This document shows positions 56,598 through 64,000 of a stretch of 64,000 bases of DNA, piece after piece. The position numbers and the translations under genes are program-made. This DNA is from Roseateles hydrophilus. Its GTDB lineage: Bacteria; Pseudomonadota; Gammaproteobacteria; Burkholderiales; Burkholderiaceae_C. The stretch is taken from assembly GCF_026712245.1 (NCBI RefSeq), contig NZ_JAPPUY010000003.1, forward strand, positions 558,001 to 622,000, given 5' to 3'. Numbering within the stretch: position 1 is the stretch's first letter; every line of letters starts with the position of its first letter. The notes beneath the pieces were generated by a model that was given only the letters and a program-made list of their open reading frames with translations, did not search any database and was not told the DNA's origin.

Positions 56598-57152
56598 ATG
56601 CACCGTCCCGCCTTTCGCCCCGCGCTGCTGCTGGCCCTGCTGCTGGCCGGCTGCGGCGCGCCCAGCCAGCACCTGCCCATGACCGTCACGCCGGTCGAGG
56701 CGCTGCAGATCCGCGGCTGGGTGCCGCAGGCGCTGCGCGGCAGCGTGGGCGTGGCGGCCGTGCAGGGCGGCCAGGAGACCGGGCGCTGGTGGGGTTCCAA
56801 GGTCAGTGCGGTCGCGCTGCAACTGGCGCTGGAGGAATCGCTGCTGGGCGTGGGCATGCGGGCGCTGGCGCCCGAGCCGGCCCCGCGCTACGAGCTCAAG
56901 GCCGAGCTGGTGCAGCTGGACCAGCCGCTGGTGCCCGCGCTCGGCGTCACCGTCGGCACGGCCGTGCGCTACACGCTGACCGACACGGCCGCCGGCCGCG
57001 TGCTCTACCAGCGCCGCATCGCCAACACCGAGGACGCCGGCTTCACCGAGGCCATGCTGTCGCCGCCCGAGCGGCTGCGCATCGCCAACGAGCGCGCGCT
57101 GCGCGCCAACATCGCGCTGCTGCTGCGCGACCTCGTCACGCTGCAGCCCTGA
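56598..57152 (+). CDS. Outer-membrane lipoprotein of unknown function
   Basis: 184 residues. The signal peptide ends LLLAGC, giving a lipidated Cys near residue 19. The mature domain contains YELKAELVQLDQPLVPALGVTVGTAVRYTLTDTAAGRVLYQRRIANTEDAGFTEAML and ends with a helical RLRIANERALRANIALLLRDLV; it recalls small lipoproteins that assist transport or assembly but I cannot place it in a family. Starts 67 nt after the kinase, same strand. Function unknown. Confidence 0.7.
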   Translation: MHRPAFRPALLLALLLAGCGAPSQHLPMTVTPVEALQIRGWVPQALRGSVGVAAVQGGQETGRWWGSKVSAVALQLALEESLLGVGMRALAPEPAPRYELKAELVQLDQPLVPALGVTVGTAVRYTLTDTAAGRVLYQRRIANTEDAGFTEAMLSPPERLRIANERALRANIALLLRDLVTLQP

Positions 57153-57177
57153 GACAGCGTACGCAGAGCCGGCGCGT

Positions 57178-57972
57178 TCAAAGCCGGCGATGCGCCAGCG
57201 CCGGCAGCTGCTGGCGCACCTGGGCCAGCCGGGCGGGGTCCACCTCGGCCACGGCCAGCCCTTCGCCCTCGGGCACCACGGCCAGCACCTCGCCCCAGGG
57301 GTCCACCACCATGCTGTGGCCCCAGGTGCGGCGGCCGTTGGGGTGGGTGCCACCCTGGGCCGGCGCGATGACGTAGGCCTGGTTCTCCACCGCGCGGGCG
57401 CGCAGCAGCAGCTCCCAGTGCTTCTCGCCCGTCGTGTAGGTGAAGGCGGCCGGCACGGCCAGCAGCTCGCAGGGCGCGTAGGCGCGGTACAGCTCCGGGA
57501 AGCGCAGGTCGTAGCAGACCGACAGCCCCGTGCGCAGCCCGCCCGCGTCGAAGGCGGTGGGCGCGCTGCCGGCCTCCAGCACGCGGGCCTCGTCGTAGCT
57601 CTCGCGGCCGTTGTCGAACGCGAACAGGTGCATCTTGTCGTAGCGCGCCACCTGCTCTCCGCTGGGCGAGAACACCAGCGTCGTGTTGCGAACGCGGTCC
57701 GGTGTGGCAGCGCGGATGGGCAGCGTGCCGCCGATGATCCACAGGCCCAGCTCGCGCGCGGCCTGCGCCAGCATGGCCTGCATCGGGCCCTCGCCCAGCG
57801 GCTCGGCGATGGCGAGCTTGTCGCCGTCATGCTGGCCGATCAGGCAGAAGTACTCGGGCAGCGCGGCCAGTTGCGCGCCCTGCGCGGCGGCGGCTTCGAG
57901 CAGCCGGCGGGCGGCGCTCAGGTTGGCGGCCACATCGGGGCCGGAGACCATCTGGAGGGCGGCGATCTTCAT
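57178..57972 (-). CDS. Nitrilase/carbon-nitrogen hydrolase (Nit-like amidase)
   Basis: 264 residues. The nitrilase triad is complete: Glu40 (LALPEYFC), Lys113 (YDKMHLFAFD) and Cys153 (SVCYDLRFPELYR). The extra MHLF and CYDLRFPE contexts place it with the Nit1/deaminated glutathione amidase subgroup, which breaks down damaged glutathione. It has no signal peptide. It is leftward and lies 9 nt after the YhdP stop, so it is probably co-transcribed with YhdP. Confidence 0.9.
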   Translation of the reverse strand: MKIAALQMVSGPDVAANLSAARRLLEAAAAQGAQLAALPEYFCLIGQHDGDKLAIAEPLGEGPMQAMLAQAARELGLWIIGGTLPIRAATPDRVRNTTLVFSPSGEQVARYDKMHLFAFDNGRESYDEARVLEAGSAPTAFDAGGLRTGLSVCYDLRFPELYRAYAPCELLAVPAAFTYTTGEKHWELLLRARAVENQAYVIAPAQGGTHPNGRRTWGHSMVVDPWGEVLAVVPEGEGLAVAEVDPARLAQVRQQLPALAHRRL

Positions 57973-57981
57973 GCGCGGATG

Positions 57982-60900
57982 TTAGGGGCCGCTGGCCGCC
58001 CGGGCCGGGCCGTCGACCTTCTCGACCTTGGGCTCGTCCCAGCTGCCGGTGATGTGGAACTCGCGCGTGCTGGCCGCGGCCATCGGGCGGCTCAGCAGCA
58101 TCTGCGCGAGGAAGGCGCCCAGCGCCACGGCCGGGTTGATGGCCGCGTAGGCCAGCGACGCGCCGCCCGCCGACACCTCCGGCACGACGACGACGCGCAG
58201 CTTCTGCGTCTCGGCGGCCAGGTCGGTGCTGCCCTCCACCAGCACGGCGGCCTGCAGGCCGCGGATGCGGATGTTGTCGCTGCGCGCCACGCCGGCGGCG
58301 ATCTTCACGTCGCCCGTCACGCCGTCGAAGGTGAAGCCCTCGGCGAACACGTCGCGGAAGTCCAGCAGGAAGCGCCGCGGCAGCGACTGCAGGCTCAGCA
58401 CGCCCAGCAGACGGCCCACGCCGGGCTCGGCCTTCAGGAAGGTGCCGGTGTCCAGCCGCACGTTCAGCGCGCCGGCCATGCTGGGGTAGTGCGGGTCCAG
58501 CGGCGAGCCGTCCCAGCCCACCTGGCCGGCCAGCTGCCCCTTGCCGCCGCGCAAGGCCTCGCCCTGGCCCAGCCGCGCCAGCAGGCGGCCGGCGTCGGCG
58601 ATGTCCAGCGTCCAGTCCAGCTGCGTGCGCGCGGCGCCGACGCGCTCGCCCCAGTGGCCGCTGGCGTTGAGGGTGGCATCGGGCGAGCTGATCTGCAGCT
58701 TGTGCAGCAGCCAGTCGCGTGCGGCGGCCGGCGCCTGCGCGCGCACCTCCAGCCGGCCCAGGCGCTTGCCGCGCAGCTCGAAGTCGTCCACCTCGATGTC
58801 CAGCGACGGCAGCGGGTGGGCCGATGCGGCCGGGCGGCCGGGCTCCATCAGCTCGCTGACCGACTGCGCCTCCGAGCGCGGCAGCGACAGCCGTTCCAGC
58901 CGCGCCTGCACGGTGTCGATGCGGTCGCCGCGCACGCCGCGCAGTTCGATGCGGCCCTTGAGCTGCTCGGCGTCGACATCGAGCCGCCAGTTCGCGCCGT
59001 CGCGCGCGACGCTGGCCGCCACGCGGCCCAGCTGGCGGCCGGCAATCTTCAGCGCCTGGCTGCGCAGCGCGATCTGGCTGGGCAGCAGGCCGTCGTCGGC
59101 GCCGTCGCCGCTGCCACCGGTGGCGGCGCCGCCCAGCGTGGCGAAGCGCTGCTGCCAGGCGTCCAGATCCAGCGCGGCGACGTTGGCCTGCAGCAGCACG
59201 CCGGCTGCCGGCAGCGCGGGCAGCTTGTCCTGCACGGCCAGCGCGCCGCGCAGCACCTGCGAGCTGGCGCCCGACACGTCGCGCTGCAGCTGGGCCTGCA
59301 GCAGCGGCGCACCGGCGCTGCCCACCTCCAGCCGGATCTCGTCGCGGCCCGCGCCGGTGGGCGTGATCAGCAGGCGCAGCGGCAGCGCCGCCTCGGCCGC
59401 CTTGCGCCCGGGCGCGGGCAGGTCCAGCGCCATGCCCTGCAGGTTGCTGGCCACGCTGAGCTCGGGCTGGCCGTCACGCGGCACGGCGAGCTGGAAGCGG
59501 TACGCCGCCTGGCCGCTGGCCGCCTGCGCCAGCCGCGCAACGGCGCCCAGCTCGGGCGTGCGCCGCAGGCCATCGGCCGTGGCCTGGCCCTGCACGGCAA
59601 AGCGCAGGCCCCCCTCGCGCAGCGAGCCGCCCTCCAGCCCGGCGTCGCCGCCCAGCAGGCGGGCCGTCATGCCGGCGAGCTGCAGGCTTTTCTGGTCGAA
59701 GTCGATGCGGCCGCGCGCATTGCCCAGCGCCGGCAGGTCGGGGCGCAGCTTCAGGTCCACGCCGCCCAGCTGCAGCTGGCCCTTGACGGTGGTGCGGGCG
59801 GTGTCGTCCAGCGGGATGCTCAGGCCCAGCTTCAGGCCCACGGGGCCCTGGGCGGTGGTGGTGCTCAGCGGGTGGCCCAGCCATTCGTCCAGCGGCGAGG
59901 TGCGCATGAAGCGCAGCAGGTCGGTGCCCTGGCCGCGGCCGTTGCCGTCCAGCTGCAGCACGCGGGCATGGTGCAGGTCCTTGATGCCGCCGTTCACGCC
60001 GGTCAACTCGTAGCCCAGCACCTTGGCGCGGCCGTCCTTGATGGCCATGCCGCCGCGCTCGAAGACGAGCTCGGCGTCCACGCCCTCCATCACCGGCCAG
60101 TTGCCGCCGACGTCGCTGTGCGGCACATAGGCCAGCGTGACGCCGCGTGCCTGCATGGACACGCGGAACTGGCCGCTGGCCTTGGGCGTGTCGAACGGGA
60201 ACTCGGCCAGCTCGCCCTTGAGCCTCACCTGGATGTTGCGCGCCTCGCCGCCGAGCAGCGCGCGGCTGATGTAGCTGCGCGTGGCGGGCAGGCGCAGCGG
60301 GATGTAGCGCGCCACACGCATGGCGTCGGCGCGCTGGGCGCGGCCGCTCAGGTCCAGGAAGCCGGCCGTCGTGGCGCCGGCCGGGCGGCGCCAGGCGATG
60401 TCGAACTCGCCGCTGAGGTCGGGGGTGTTGAGTTTCAGGTCGCGCAGGCGCAGCTCCACCTCGCCCGCGCTGCGCGCCGTGGGCTGGGGCAGTTTCCAGC
60501 TGAGCTGGGTGTCCAGCCGCGTGATGGGCAGGCGCGGGTCTTCCAGCAGCCCCGGCAGCACGACCTCGCCGTCACGCACCGACAGCCGCGCCGTGCCGCC
60601 GCGCTCGGTGGCCTCCAGCGCCAGGCTGGCACCGCGCAGGCCCGGGCGGGCCGGGCGGTCGGCGGGGTCGGCCGTGCCGGCGGCCGCGGCCAACCCGTCC
60701 AGCTGCGCCTTGACGCGGTAGCTGCTCGGTGCGTGCACGGCGCCCTGCCACTGGCCCGACAGCGCGGTCAGCACGCCCTGCGGTGCCAGCTCGGCCAGCA
60801 GCTTGTGGGCCCGCTCGCCCAGCGGCAGGCGTTGGGCGATCTGCGCCATCAGCGCGAAGTCCAGCCGCTGCGCGCTGACCTCGCCGCCCAGCACCGTGTC

Positions 60901-62013
60901 GCCCGGGCCGAGCTGCAGCGTGACGCCCCAGTCCGAGCGCGGCCAGGTCACGCCGCTGCCGTCCGGCGCCGAGCTGACGAACCCCAGCTGGCGCGCCTGC
61001 AGGCTGAGCCTGTCCTTCGCTCGCGCCAGCTCCAGGCGGCCTTCGATGTGGTCCAGGTCCAGCTCCGGCGCACTCTCCAGCACGCGCATGCGCACGGCGC
61101 GCAGCGCCAGGTCCAGTGTCGCGCCGACGGGCTCGCCCTGCTTGATCTGGGCCCAGGCGCGCACGGCGCCGTCGCCCTCGCTGAGCTGGAAGGGCAGGTC
61201 CACATGGCGGCGCAGCTGGCGCAGGTCGGCACGCGGCAGCTCGGCGAACAGCTCGCCGCTCCAGTGCTGGAACTCGGCCGGGCGCTTCAGCACGCGTTGC
61301 GTGAACTGGCCGCGCAGCGTGAAGCGCTGGCCCCAGTCGGCGGGTGGCGTGGCGTCCAGGCGCAGCTGGTGGCGGCGCAGGCTGTTGCGCAGGATGAAGT
61401 TCAGGTCCGACAGCTCCAGCGGCTGCGTGCCGGCGCGCTTCTCGTCGATCCAGCGCACGCGCCCGCCGATGATGGCCAGCTCGGGCTGGCTGAACAGCCA
61501 GTCCATGCCGGCCTCGGTGGTGCCGGTGTCGGCGCTGCGGCTGTCGTCCAGCCCCAGCCCGCCGATGAAGATACGGCCCGCCGCGTCGCGGCGGATGACG
61601 AGCTCCGGCGCATCCACCAGCAGCTGCGAGAAGCGCGGCTGCAGCAGCACCAGCGACTGGGCCGACAGCACCGCCGACACGCGCGGCAGCGTCAGCGCCG
61701 GGCGGCCGCTGGCGTCCAGCACGCGCACATCGCCCAGCTCCATGCGCGGCATCCAGCCGCCGGATTCGACGGCGATGCGCCCGATGCGCAGCTCTACCCC
61801 CAATGCCTTTGAGGCTTCCCGCTCCAGCCAGGGCCGCCACTCATTGGCCTGCGGGAGAATGCCCCAGTGCAACACCGCCCAAGCCACGACCGTGAGGCCC
61901 CACACCAGCGCGAGCACCCAAAGTGCCAGGCGCAGCACGCGCCAGCACAGGCGCAGCGGCCAGCGCGCGGCGCGGTTGCAGTGGTGGAGGGCGGCCGAGA
62001 AGAAGTCAGACAC
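57982..62013 (-). CDS. YhdP family AsmA-like protein
   Basis: 1343 residues from a GTG at 62013 (VSDFFSAALHHCNRAARWPL); an ATG at 62097 leaves only 14 bp to glnE and adds low-complexity sequence. One N-terminal membrane helix (about 20-40; LALWVLALVWGLTVVAWAVLHW) is followed by a huge periplasmic beta-taco domain with repeats such as VSAVLSAQSLVLLQPRFSQLLVDAPELVIRRDAAGRIFIGGLGL and a C-terminal FYLSGA/AsmA_2-type part. YhdP carries phospholipid between the inner and outer membranes in E. coli. It is divergent from glnE, the usual context in betaproteobacteria. Confidence 0.9.
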   Translation of the reverse strand: MSDFFSAALHHCNRAARWPLRLCWRVLRLALWVLALVWGLTVVAWAVLHWGILPQANEWRPWLEREASKALGVELRIGRIAVESGGWMPRMELGDVRVLDASGRPALTLPRVSAVLSAQSLVLLQPRFSQLLVDAPELVIRRDAAGRIFIGGLGLDDSRSADTGTTEAGMDWLFSQPELAIIGGRVRWIDEKRAGTQPLELSDLNFILRNSLRRHQLRLDATPPADWGQRFTLRGQFTQRVLKRPAEFQHWSGELFAELPRADLRQLRRHVDLPFQLSEGDGAVRAWAQIKQGEPVGATLDLALRAVRMRVLESAPELDLDHIEGRLELARAKDRLSLQARQLGFVSSAPDGSGVTWPRSDWGVTLQLGPGDTVLGGEVSAQRLDFALMAQIAQRLPLGERAHKLLAELAPQGVLTALSGQWQGAVHAPSSYRVKAQLDGLAAAAGTADPADRPARPGLRGASLALEATERGGTARLSVRDGEVVLPGLLEDPRLPITRLDTQLSWKLPQPTARSAGEVELRLRDLKLNTPDLSGEFDIAWRRPAGATTAGFLDLSGRAQRADAMRVARYIPLRLPATRSYISRALLGGEARNIQVRLKGELAEFPFDTPKASGQFRVSMQARGVTLAYVPHSDVGGNWPVMEGVDAELVFERGGMAIKDGRAKVLGYELTGVNGGIKDLHHARVLQLDGNGRGQGTDLLRFMRTSPLDEWLGHPLSTTTAQGPVGLKLGLSIPLDDTARTTVKGQLQLGGVDLKLRPDLPALGNARGRIDFDQKSLQLAGMTARLLGGDAGLEGGSLREGGLRFAVQGQATADGLRRTPELGAVARLAQAASGQAAYRFQLAVPRDGQPELSVASNLQGMALDLPAPGRKAAEAALPLRLLITPTGAGRDEIRLEVGSAGAPLLQAQLQRDVSGASSQVLRGALAVQDKLPALPAAGVLLQANVAALDLDAWQQRFATLGGAATGGSGDGADDGLLPSQIALRSQALKIAGRQLGRVAASVARDGANWRLDVDAEQLKGRIELRGVRGDRIDTVQARLERLSLPRSEAQSVSELMEPGRPAASAHPLPSLDIEVDDFELRGKRLGRLEVRAQAPAAARDWLLHKLQISSPDATLNASGHWGERVGAARTQLDWTLDIADAGRLLARLGQGEALRGGKGQLAGQVGWDGSPLDPHYPSMAGALNVRLDTGTFLKAEPGVGRLLGVLSLQSLPRRFLLDFRDVFAEGFTFDGVTGDVKIAAGVARSDNIRIRGLQAAVLVEGSTDLAAETQKLRVVVVPEVSAGGASLAYAAINPAVALGAFLAQMLLSRPMAAASTREFHITGSWDEPKVEKVDGPARAASGP

Positions 62014-62111
62014 GTTGTCGGGGAAGCGGGGAGGCGGCGCGCGCGGGAGGGCTTGTTCGGCGCTTCCTCGCGCACCTGGTAACCGGCCGGCAGGCAATCT
62101 AGCACAGCGAC

Positions 62112-64000
62112 ATGAGCGAACTGTTTCCCGTTTTTGCTGAGCACAGCCGCTATGTGCAGCGTGTGCGCCGCCGTTATGCGGCCGACCTGGCGCTGCTGCC
62201 GCCGGGGCTGCCGGACCGCGAGGTCATCGCCGCGCTGATTGACACGCTGCAGCCCGCCCGGCCGCTGGCCAGCGCGCTGCGCGTGGCCCGCCACCTGGTG
62301 CTGGAGCGGCTGGCGGTGCTGGACATCGAGCAGGGCGCCAGCGTGGCCGAGGTCACGCTGGCCATGACGCACCTGGCCGAGGTCACGCTGGACAAGGCGC
62401 TGGCCGCGGCCCGCGCCGAGCTGGACGGCATCCACGGCGCGCCGCGCACGGCCGACGGGCGCGACATCGCGTTCTGGGTGGTCGGCATGGGCAAGCTGGG
62501 CGCGCGTGAGCTGAACGTGTCGTCCGACATCGACCTCATCTACGTCTACGAGGACGATGGCGAGACGCACGGCCCCCGCCCGGTCAGTGCCCATGAGTAC
62601 TTCGCCCATGTCGCCAAGAAGCTCTACGCGCTGATCGGCGACGTGACCGACGACGGCCAGGTGTTCCGCGTCGACCTGGCGCTGCGCCCCAACGGCAAGA
62701 GCGGCCCGCCGGTCGTGAGCCTGGGCATGCTGGAGGAGTACTTCCTCGTGCAGGGCCGCGAGTGGGAGCGCTTTGCGTGGTTGAAGAGCCGCGTCGTCGC
62801 GCCGCTGACCGGCCTGGGCGGGCCGGCCGACCCGCGCACGCTGGGGCTGCGCGACCTCGTGACGCCCTTCGTCTACCGCCGCTACCTGGACTACGGTGTC
62901 TTCGAAGGCCTGCGCCAGCTGCACGGCAAGATCCGCAGCGAGGCCAAGGCCCGCGCCGCCGGCCGCCCCGAGCGCGCCAACGACGTGAAGCTGTCGCGTG
63001 GCGGCATCCGCGAGATCGAGTTCATCGTGCAGCTGCTGCAGGTGGTGCGCGGCGGCCAGTTCCCCGAGATCCGCACGCGCTCCACCGTCAAGGCGCTGGG
63101 TCGCCTGGCCGAGCTTGGCCTGATGATGCACGAGACCGCCGCCAAGCTGGCCGACGCCTACGTCATCCTGCGCCGCGTGGAGCACCGCATCCAGTTCCTG
63201 GATGACCAGCAGACCCACTGCCTGCCGCAGGCCGATGCGGACCTGGCGTGGATTGCGGCCTCCATGGGCCTGGTGTGCTCGCGCGAGAGCTGTGAGCTGT
63301 TCGTGTTGCTGGGCGAGGTGCGCGAGCTGGTGGCCACCGAGTTCGACGCGCTGCTGCACGGCGCGCCGCAGCAGGCCGGCAGCTGCACCGGCGGCAACTG
63401 CGGCGGGCCCAAGCCCACCGTGGACGGCGAGGACTTTTTGCAGCGCCTGCCCGACGCGCTGGCCACGGCGGTGCGCACACTGGCCGAGACGCCGCGCGTG
63501 CAGGGCCTGCGCGAGGAGTCGCGCCAGCGCCTGGCCAAGCTGTTCTACCGCGCGGCGCAGGCGGTCGAGGCAGACGAATGCTCGCTGGACGCCGCCGTGC
63601 GCTTCGTCGACTGGGTGGAGCCGCTGCTGCGCCGCGAGAGCTACCTGGCCCTGCTTGTCGAGCGCCCCGCCGTGCAGCAGCGCCTGCTGCATCTGCTGGG
63701 CCTGGCGCGCTGGCCCATGCGCTACCTGATGCAGCACCCTGGCGTCATCGATGAGCTGGCCGACCCGCTGCTGCTGAATGCCCGCTTCGACCGCGACGCC
63801 TTCCTCGCCGACCTGCGCGACCGCGAGCAGGGCTGGGCCCGCAGCGGGCAGGCCGACGAGGAGGCGCTGCTGGACACCCTGCGCCGCGCCCACCATGCCG
63901 AGGTGTTCCGCACGCTGGTGCGCGATGTCGAGGGCCGCATCACCGTCGAGCAGGTGGCCGACGACCTGTCCCTGCTGGCTGACGCCGTGCTGCAGGTTGC
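62112..64000 (+). CDS. glnE: Glutamine synthetase adenylyltransferase (GlnE), 3' end beyond window
   Basis: ATG 62112 opens a 629-residue frame that reaches the window edge without a stop; full GlnE has roughly 900-950 residues, so the C-terminal adenylyl-transferase half is cut. The present part holds the N-terminal de-adenylylase nucleotidyltransferase domain: VGMGKLGARELNVSSDIDLIYVYEDD with the GS-x9-D-x-D type SDIDL motif, DDGQVFRVDLALRPNGKSGPPV and LSRGGIREIEFIVQLLQ. GlnE adds and removes AMP on glutamine synthetase under control of PII. It is divergent from yhdP. Confidence 0.95.
   Translation, partial: MSELFPVFAEHSRYVQRVRRRYAADLALLPPGLPDREVIAALIDTLQPARPLASALRVARHLVLERLAVLDIEQGASVAEVTLAMTHLAEVTLDKALAAARAELDGIHGAPRTADGRDIAFWVVGMGKLGARELNVSSDIDLIYVYEDDGETHGPRPVSAHEYFAHVAKKLYALIGDVTDDGQVFRVDLALRPNGKSGPPVVSLGMLEEYFLVQGREWERFAWLKSRVVAPLTGLGGPADPRTLGLRDLVTPFVYRRYLDYGVFEGLRQLHGKIRSEAKARAAGRPERANDVKLSRGGIREIEFIVQLLQVVRGGQFPEIRTRSTVKALGRLAELGLMMHETAAKLADAYVILRRVEHRIQFLDDQQTHCLPQADADLAWIAASMGLVCSRESCELFVLLGEVRELVATEFDALLHGAPQQAGSCTGGNCGGPKPTVDGEDFLQRLPDALATAVRTLAETPRVQGLREESRQRLAKLFYRAAQAVEADECSLDAAVRFVDWVEPLLRRESYLALLVERPAVQQRLLHLLGLARWPMRYLMQHPGVIDELADPLLLNARFDRDAFLADLRDREQGWARSGQADEEALLDTLRRAHHAEVFRTLVRDVEGRITVEQVADDLSLLADAVLQV

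Noticed and set aside
57190-61812. A rightward open frame of over 1500 codons
   Set aside because: It is antisense to yhdP and part of the nitrilase gene, with repetitive Gln/Arg/Ala composition and no recognisable domain.
62014-62097. ATG start of the YhdP gene at 62097
   Set aside because: It would leave only 14 bp to the divergent glnE start and adds a low-complexity N-terminus; the GTG at 62013 begins the protein-like part.

Overview
The window is uniformly GC-rich, densely packed DNA from a betaproteobacterium. The family mix (DUF3567, a fused indolepyruvate ferredoxin oxidoreductase, paired YceI proteins with cytochrome b561, a ProQ/FinO protein, YhdP and GlnE) points to Burkholderiales, probably a Rubrivivax/Roseateles-type organism. 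That placement is inference from gene content; no rRNA or tRNA gene was seen. About 58 protein genes are supported, two of them cut by the window edges (an exported protein at the left, glnE at the right). Many neighbours share 4-bp ATGA overlaps, so operons can be read with some confidence.

Layout. 1-3213: diguanylate cyclase, EamA exporter and an exported protein in one leftward unit, then an Lrp/AsnC regulator facing a 1180-residue indolepyruvate ferredoxin oxidoreductase (3431-6973). 7037-11877: a DMT transporter and a TRAP transporter operon (dctP, terminator, dctQ, dctM) whose large permease carries a Pro/Ala-rich insertion. 12107-13810: cytochrome b561 and two YceI proteins. 14046-16697: LytS-type kinase, small membrane protein and LytTR regulator. 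17018-22338: leftward operon of a solute-binding-like protein, a solute-binding/VWA lipoprotein, an XpaC-like membrane protein and TelA, followed by a lower-GC gene with a HEPN-type R-N-x3-H motif. 22502-25990: ferredoxin-NADP reductase, SoxR with a clear SoxR box, a questin-oxidase-like gene, an XRE-cupin regulator with two operator-like repeats, and a GNAT enzyme. 25977-35236: a double-AAA ATPase, DUF3567 and DUF3108 proteins, an FAH-like protein without the usual catalytic middle, a nucleoside hydrolase, and a PatZ-type lysine acetyltransferase next to a zinc deacetylase. 35352-49015: housekeeping and redox genes (DUF4197, ProQ, M17 aminopeptidase, TapT, DsbD/ScsB, redoxin, glutaminase, methyltransferase, an ECF sigma unit with a beta-lactamase-fold hydrolase).

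49024-51820 is a small integron: an IntI-type integrase with a LexA box at its 5' end, an attI region, and three gene cassettes on the opposite strand, each ending in a 57-bp attC site. The cassettes encode an Imm1-like orphan immunity protein, an unknown 194-residue protein and a small membrane-anchored protein. The cassette core sites of two of the three cassettes match their own attC ends exactly, which confirms the cassette boundaries.

51868-64000: a Ser/Thr protein kinase with a tandem C-terminal repeat, a heme-c/HAMP sensor, an OmpR/QseC-type two-component pair, a lipoprotein, a nitrilase-family amidase, YhdP and the start of glnE. The most novel parts are the integron cassettes and the TelA/VWA/HEPN-like operon.
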